A stretch of 64,000 nt of DNA, taken from Scytonematopsis contorta HA4267-MV1. Its GTDB lineage: Bacteria > Cyanobacteriota > Cyanobacteriia > Cyanobacteriales > Nostocaceae. Below, piece after piece: positions 59,950 to 64,000 of the stretch. Every line of letters begins with the position of its first letter. Position 1 is the stretch's first letter. A program made the translations under genes and the position numbers. The notes under the pieces were generated by a model. That model made no database searches, was not told the origin of the DNA, and worked only from the letters and a program-made list of their open reading frames with translations. Location of the stretch: contig JAHHIC010000053.1 of NCBI GenBank assembly GCA_019359035.1, forward strand, positions 62,001-126,000, given 5' to 3'.

Positions 59950-60258
59950 ATGGAATCGACTGAACTAACTATTGAATGTAAAAAGCGTCCAGAAGGCATC
60001 AAACCCAATGCTTTGCGCCGTACTGGTCTGTTGCCTGCCAATTTATACGGGCACGACAAAAATGAGTCTGTTTCTTTGGTTGTAGAAACTAAAGCGATTG
60101 AGCGTTTAATGAAAAAAGCTCGTTTGAAAAAAACTGAGGTTGAAGTTAATATCCCTGAGATGAATTGGAAGGGTAAGGGTTTTGTTCACGAGGTTCAAAG
60201 CCATCCTGCTAAGGGAACGCTTTATCACGTGAGCTTTTATTCTCCTGCTCAAGGGTAA
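59950..60258 (+). CDS. rplY: 50S ribosomal protein L25 (bL25), short form
   Basis: 5S rRNA-binding ribosomal protein. [26 protein letters not shown] is characteristic of bL25/Ctc N-termini; the protein is the short form (~102 residues) without the extra CTC domain. ATG at 59950 ([10 protein letters not shown]) fits family starts; an upstream ATG at 59899 would add an unlikely 17 residues. It lies downstream of purA on the same strand, an order seen in other cyanobacteria. Confidence 0.92.
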   Translation: MESTELTIECKKRPEGIKPNALRRTGLLPANLYGHDKNESVSLVVETKAIERLMKKARLKKTEVEVNIPEMNWKGKGFVHEVQSHPAKGTLYHVSFYSPAQG

Positions 60259-60317
60259 TTGTAGTGTTTTACTTTGTGTGTAAGGCTACTTTTCTTTTGT
60301 GATAATTGCTGATTTTA

Positions 60318-60340
60318 CCAGGTGAAAGCCTGGTTTTTTG
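60318..60340 (+). terminator. Rho-independent terminator after rplY
   Basis: ccagg-tgaaag-cctgg stem with six T residues immediately after; 60 bases downstream of the rplY stop. Confidence 0.8.
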
Positions 60341-60484
60341 TTAAGCTTAACCACGTAAACCGCAGGTTTTCCCGTAGGGTAGGTACGAAGGACACGAAGG
60401 AACAGAGAACAGAGAAGGGAGAAGAGGCAAGAGATAAGAGATAAGAGATAAGAAATAAGAAATAATAGAAAGAAGGAAGAAATT

Positions 60485-62029
60485 ATGAGTGATGTTTCGG
60501 TTCCGGCTTTGATTGAGCAAATGTTACAACCGGGGTTTTATCCCCATGAGGTGAAGGGGAAGGTTGAGTTGATTCAGACTCATATTTCTTATGTTTTGTT
60601 AACTGAGGATTTTGCTTATAAGCTGAAAAAGCCTGTTAACTTTGGCTTTTTGGATTTTTCTAGTTTGGATAAGCGTAAGCATTTTTGTGAAGAAGAGTTG
60701 CGGTTAAATCAACGGGGTGCTGGGGAGCTTTACTTGGAAGTTTTGCCTTTAACGCAAGATGGTGATAAGTATTACTTGGATGGTGCGGGTGATACTGTTG
60801 AGTATGTGTTAAAAATGCGGCAATTCCCTCAAGAAACTCTACTTAGTGAGATGTTTGAAAAGGGTACATTAAATGAGTCTCATTTGGAAGATTTAGGACG
60901 GGTAGTGGCGAAATATCATGAAAAAGCTGGCATTGACGATTACATTAAAAGCTTTGGAAAAGTTGAGAAAGTAAGGGCTGCTTTTGATGAGAATTATGAG
61001 CAGACGACTGGTTATATTGGCAGAGCGCAAACCCAGTCACAGTATGATGAAACAAAGTCATATACTGATAGCTTTTTTGCAGAGCTTCCCCAGTTATTTG
61101 AAAGTCGTATAGCGAAAAATTATATTAGAGAATGTCACGGTGATTTGCATTTGAGAAATATTGCACTGTGGCAAGAGAAAATGTTGGTCTTCGATTGCAT
61201 TGAGTTTAATGAACCATTTCGCTTTGTTGATGTCATGTATGATGTGGCATTTACAGTGATGGACTTGGAAGCACGACAGCGTAAAGATTTAGGTAATGCT
61301 TTTCTAAATATCTATTTAGAAGAAACAGGTGATTGGGAAGGGTTACAAGTATTACCTTTATATTTAAGTCGTCAAGCTTATGTAAGAGCAAAAGTAACTT
61401 CTTTCCTGCTTGATGACCCTGGTGTACCAGCAGGTGTGAAAGAAGAATCCGCAAAAACTGCAGGAGGTTATTATAAACAAGCTTGGGATTATACAAAACC
61501 CCGTCAAGGACAATTAATTTTGATGTCCGGTTTATCGGGTTCAGGAAAAAGTTCTGCAGCGAGGTATTTAGCGCGTAAATCAGCTGGAATTCACATTCGC
61601 TCTGATGCAGTCCGTAAGCATTTAGCGGGAATTCCCTTGATGGAAAGGGGGACAGATGAAATTTACACTCCGGAAATGACCGAAAAAACCTATGCACGGT
61701 TATTGGATTTAGGAATTTTGTTAGCAAGTCAAGGATTTACCGTGATTTTGGATGCAAAATACGATAAAGTGCAACTGCGTAGTCCGGTAATATCTCAAGC
61801 TGAAAAACACCAAATTCCTTTAACAATTATTAGCTGTACTGCACCATTAGAAGTATTAAAGGAGCGTCTACTAAACCGTACTGGTGATATTGCGGATGCA
61901 ACTGCTGATTTGTTGACATCACAAGTCGAGCAAGCAGAAACTTTCACCCCGGATGAGCAACAAAAAGTGAAAATTTTGGATACAACGTTGCCATACGATG
62001 CACAATTAAAAGACGTAATTGGTCTATAG
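60485..62029 (+). CDS. Aminoglycoside-phosphotransferase-like kinase fused to P-loop kinase
   Basis: The 514-residue protein has an APH-type N-terminal kinase domain (~20-310): YVLLTEDFAYKLKKP (ATP lysine), ECHGDLHLRNIAL (catalytic HGDLH...N), LVFDCIEFNEPFR (the DxD-like metal site). The C-terminal ~170 residues form a nucleotide/sugar kinase-like P-loop domain: ILMSGLSGSGKSSAARYLA near 342-360, HIRSDAVRKHL, VILDAKYDK. Proteins with this fusion are widespread and of unknown substrate; they are not evidence of antibiotic resistance. The Shine-Dalgarno-like aaggaag precedes ATG by seven bases. The next gene starts 12 bases after the stop. Confidence 0.88.
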   Translation: MSDVSVPALIEQMLQPGFYPHEVKGKVELIQTHISYVLLTEDFAYKLKKPVNFGFLDFSSLDKRKHFCEEELRLNQRGAGELYLEVLPLTQDGDKYYLDGAGDTVEYVLKMRQFPQETLLSEMFEKGTLNESHLEDLGRVVAKYHEKAGIDDYIKSFGKVEKVRAAFDENYEQTTGYIGRAQTQSQYDETKSYTDSFFAELPQLFESRIAKNYIRECHGDLHLRNIALWQEKMLVFDCIEFNEPFRFVDVMYDVAFTVMDLEARQRKDLGNAFLNIYLEETGDWEGLQVLPLYLSRQAYVRAKVTSFLLDDPGVPAGVKEESAKTAGGYYKQAWDYTKPRQGQLILMSGLSGSGKSSAARYLARKSAGIHIRSDAVRKHLAGIPLMERGTDEIYTPEMTEKTYARLLDLGILLASQGFTVILDAKYDKVQLRSPVISQAEKHQIPLTIISCTAPLEVLKERLLNRTGDIADATADLLTSQVEQAETFTPDEQQKVKILDTTLPYDAQLKDVIGL

Positions 62030-62040
62030 CCTCTAAAATA

Positions 62041-62529
62041 GTGAGTCCTATGCCTCCTCTTTCAAAAAACTTCCTTTCACAATTAATATTTGGGTTATTT
62101 TTAGCCGTCGTCTTTTTGATGACAGGAACCGAACCAGCGCTAAGTATATTCCTAGGTATCGTCGGTGGTTTCTCCGTAGGTTTGTTCTCAAATACAACTA
62201 AAACCAGTCCCCAACCACCAGTTATCGGTTCTTCTGAAGGTATCGATGCTGGACTCAAATACTGGTTATTTTTTATGCTGGGCTTTGTGTTTTTGGGTTA
62301 TCAGCCACCTATGGCTATCTTATTAGGAGCAATTGCTGCTCTCGGTGGAGGTTGGATTATTGCTTGGTGGGAAGCCAAAGAAGATAGTCGCACTCAGTTA
62401 CCAGTTGATGATATTAGCGAAGCTGATATAGAAGTCCTGACCGAAAGACCCAGGAGGTCTATCAGAAAAGCTGCTCGTCGCTTCCGTAAAGCTCGTGGGT
62501 TTAATTTTCCTCGGCTTTGGAGAAGATAG
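62041..62529 (+). CDS. Small membrane protein with basic tail, unknown function
   Basis: A ~160-residue protein with four hydrophobic segments (~12-27, ~31-46, ~73-87, ~91-109) and a strongly basic cytosolic C-terminus (RPRRSIRKAARRFRKARG). It begins 12 bases after the kinase fusion gene; GTG at 62041 or ATG at 62050 are both possible. No functional motif. Co-transcription with the upstream gene is likely. Confidence 0.7.
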   Translation: MSPMPPLSKNFLSQLIFGLFLAVVFLMTGTEPALSIFLGIVGGFSVGLFSNTTKTSPQPPVIGSSEGIDAGLKYWLFFMLGFVFLGYQPPMAILLGAIAALGGGWIIAWWEAKEDSRTQLPVDDISEADIEVLTERPRRSIRKAARRFRKARGFNFPRLWRR

Positions 62530-62546
62530 TAAGCAATTCGCAATTA

Positions 62547-62574
62547 TGTAGAGACGTTACATGTAACGTCTCTA
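62547..62574. repeat. Palindromic repeat, variant of the tgtagagacg family
   Basis: A nearly perfect palindrome centred on gttacatgtaac with tagagac/gtctcta arms, 18 bases after the stop of the membrane protein gene; it may terminate transcription. Confidence 0.75.
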
Positions 62575-62620
62575 AGAGGATGTTTATAAAAAAATATTAA
62601 GCATCATTAATTTATATCAC

Positions 62621-62798
62621 AAGCCCAAAAGCCAGCCCAAAAGCCCAAAAGCCCAAAAGCCAGTCCAAAAGCCAGTCCAAAAGCCAGCCCAAAAGCCAGC
62701 CCAAAAGCCCAAAAGCCAGCCCAAAAGCCAGCCCAAAAGCCCAAAAGCCAGCCCAAAAGCCAGCCCAAAAGCCAGCCCAAAAGCCAGCCCAAAAGCCC
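62621..62798. repeat. Interspersed 12-mer/8-mer microsatellite (aaaagccagccc / aaaagccc)
   Basis: About fifteen blocks of ccagcccaaaag and cccaaaag, with a few ccagtccaaaag variants. All minus-strand frames stay open (GFWAGFWAFGLAFG-like peptides) only because the repeat contains no stop; no ribosome site or natural composition supports coding. Confidence 0.9.
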
Positions 62799-62806
62799 AC
62801 AACAAG

Positions 62807-62972
62807 CCAGGGAATAAATTCCCTGTCTAAAAGCTAAAGTCCTCTAAAGAGGACTAATAAAAAGCAAGGTTTTTGGAATTATCTTTAAGTTTAGTCAAAT
62901 ATCTTTTTTTAATGTATTATTCAGTCCTCTTTTAGAGGACTTCAGCTTTTAGACAGGGAATTTATTCCCTGG
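62807..62972. repeat. Inverted pair of the double-palindrome repeat (copies 4 and 5)
   Basis: Units at 62807-62855 and, inverted, 62922-62972, separated by ~65 AT-rich bases. Together they form a symmetrical REPIN-like element whose outer ends are agccaggga / tccctggct. Confidence 0.88.
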
Positions 62973-63045
62973 CTCGTGTTGCGAATAATACTTAATATTC
63001 TCTTTATAAAAACCCTCTAAGCGGTTTCGTTCAAAATTCACTTAC

Positions 63046-63837
63046 ATGTTTTTATATCTTTCAAAACTCTTACCCCTATTTTTCTATCCTCTAGGATTTG
63101 CTTGCGTGCTATTAGTGGTAGCATTGTTTACACTACGGAAGCGTCCACGTACTGCAACTTTTTCTATTGCCATAGCATTAATTTTGCTGCTTATTTCTGG
63201 TAACGCTTGGGTTTCCCACAATTTAGTGCGCTCCTTAGAGTGGCAATATGTAACCAAGGGTGAACTACCTCAAGCTGAAGCAATTGTTGTTTTGGGTGGT
63301 GCGACTAAATCCCCTTTACCTCCACGTCCAACCGTCGATTTAAGCGAATCGGGGGACAGGGTTATCTATTCTGCTCAACTTTATCGGCAAAATAAAGCCC
63401 CTTTAATTATTCTCAGTGGTGGTCGTATCGATTGGAGGGGTAGTGGTTCTGCTGAAGCTGCGGATATGGCTTCTATTTTGACTTCAATTGGGATACCAGA
63501 AAAAGCACTTATCCAAGAGCCTGATTCCCTTAATACTTATGAAAATGCAGTTAATGTTCGTAAAATCCTAGAAACTCGTGGTATTAAAAAAGTATTGCTA
63601 GTTACTTCGGCAATGCATATGCCCCGTTCTCTGCTTATCTTTAAAAAACAACAAATTGACGCTATTCCAGCACCTTGTGATTATCTTGTTAGCGAGGGAG
63701 AAATTCAAGAACTTAGTAGTACCCCTAAAGCAGCACTATTAAATTTATTGCCAAATACAGAGAATTTAGATAACTTTACTAAGGCTTTAAAAGAATACAT
63801 TGGTACTCTGGTTTATCGGTTAACAGGTCGGCTGTAG
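63046..63837 (+). CDS. YdcF/SanA-family (DUF218) membrane protein
   Basis: A 263-residue protein with two N-terminal membrane helices (~5-25 and ~32-55) followed by the DUF218 domain: AIVVLGGATK, LIILSGGRIDWRGSG, IQEPDSLNTYENAVNVRKIL, VLLVTSAMHMPRSLL. Family members act near the cell envelope, and some affect peptidoglycan or vancomycin sensitivity; the precise reaction is not known. The stop codon lies inside a palindromic repeat copy, so the last residues (RL) may have been reset by insertion of the repeat. Confidence 0.9.
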   Translation: MFLYLSKLLPLFFYPLGFACVLLVVALFTLRKRPRTATFSIAIALILLLISGNAWVSHNLVRSLEWQYVTKGELPQAEAIVVLGGATKSPLPPRPTVDLSESGDRVIYSAQLYRQNKAPLIILSGGRIDWRGSGSAEAADMASILTSIGIPEKALIQEPDSLNTYENAVNVRKILETRGIKKVLLVTSAMHMPRSLLIFKKQQIDAIPAPCDYLVSEGEIQELSSTPKAALLNLLPNTENLDNFTKALKEYIGTLVYRLTGRL

Positions 63838-63861
63838 AGACGCGATTAATCGCGTCTCTAC
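63833..63861. repeat. Palindrome of the gcgattaatcgc family, overlapping ydcF-like stop
   Basis: Same 29-base palindrome as in the array at 41.4 kb. The TAG at 63835-63837 that ends the upstream gene is inside it. It could also serve as a transcription terminator. Confidence 0.88.
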
Positions 63862-63883
63862 ATGTAACATCTCCACGGTTATA

Positions 63884-64000
63884 ATTACAAATTAGCAATT
63901 AGCAATCACCAATCACCAATTAGCAATCACCAATCACCAATTACCAATTACCAATCACCAATTACCAATTACCAATCACCAATTACCAATTACCAACTAC
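63884..64000. repeat. Heptameric short tandem repeats to window edge
   Basis: caattag/caatcac/caattac units, about 15 copies, running to the end of the window. Confidence 0.9.

Noticed and set aside
60485-62029. Antibiotic resistance by the aminoglycoside-phosphotransferase-like gene
   Set aside because: The APH fold is shared with many kinases; this fusion with a P-loop kinase is a widespread protein with no resistance link.
62607-62805. Three overlapping minus-strand frames with GFWAGFWAFGLAF-like peptides
   Set aside because: Microsatellite translation in all three frames; not a gene.

Overview
The window looks like chromosome of a filamentous, probably heterocyst-forming cyanobacterium (Nostocales type). 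Supporting signs are the crtP-crtB carotenoid operon, ftrV (ferredoxin-thioredoxin reductase), a cyanobacterial-type Fur regulator, several very large Ser/Thr-His multi-kinases and an AAA-WD40 protein, five exact HIP1 octamers (gcgatcgc at 10009, 28353, 32211, 36301, 43371), and many heptameric short tandem repeats (ggggagt, attacca and related) of the kind known from heterocystous cyanobacteria. Base composition is AT-rich. The genus cannot be decided from the sequence.

Layout. 1-2.2 kb: 3' part of a huge secreted filamentous-haemagglutinin-like adhesin. 2.2-9.7 kb (minus strand): a candidate conflict/defence operon, read from 9700 down: a DUF4011/superfamily-1 helicase fused to a Vsr-like nuclease and broken by one in-frame TGA, then a nucleoside-phosphorylase-like protein with a duplicated N-terminal module and a death-fold-like C-terminal domain, then a four-helix membrane protein. 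10.2-11.2 kb: a decayed two-gene cassette (DUF4365 protein with an in-frame stop; partner with a frameshift). 11.4-16.8 kb: an intact 1788-residue Ser/Thr kinase-ATPase-GAF-histidine kinase. 16.9-19.1 kb: repeat-rich DNA holding an aspartic-protease-like protein with an overlapping partner and a fragment copied from the DUF4365 gene. 19.1-31.5 kb (minus strand): an unrecognised 1021-residue protein, a second multi-kinase split by a single in-frame TAA, and a 1214-residue P-loop helicase-like protein; this is the most novel-looking block.

31.5-64 kb is mostly core genome: purQ and purS, a Fur/Zur-like regulator, a zinc-ribbon PP2C phosphatase, ftrV, a WecG/TagA glycosyltransferase, an outer-membrane beta-barrel candidate, a branched-chain/neutral amino-acid binding lipoprotein, tRNA-Ser(GCU), crtB and crtP, a PhzF-like protein, an RlpA-like protein, an AAA-WD40 protein with 14 WD repeats, mutL, a Cys-less rhodanese, an adenosine deaminase-like protein, a hybrid histidine kinase, purA, rplY, an APH/kinase fusion, a small membrane protein and a YdcF-like protein. 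Purine metabolism recurs (purQ, purS, purA, adenosine deaminase), but these genes lie in separate transcription units.

Two features stand out at larger scale. First, three large or accessory genes carry single in-frame stops and a fourth a one-base frameshift, all between 8 and 25 kb, while the core genes look intact. Second, intergenic regions are filled with palindromic repeats, several as inverted pairs like REPIN elements, and with minisatellite arrays. No transposase, integrase, CRISPR array or rRNA was found.
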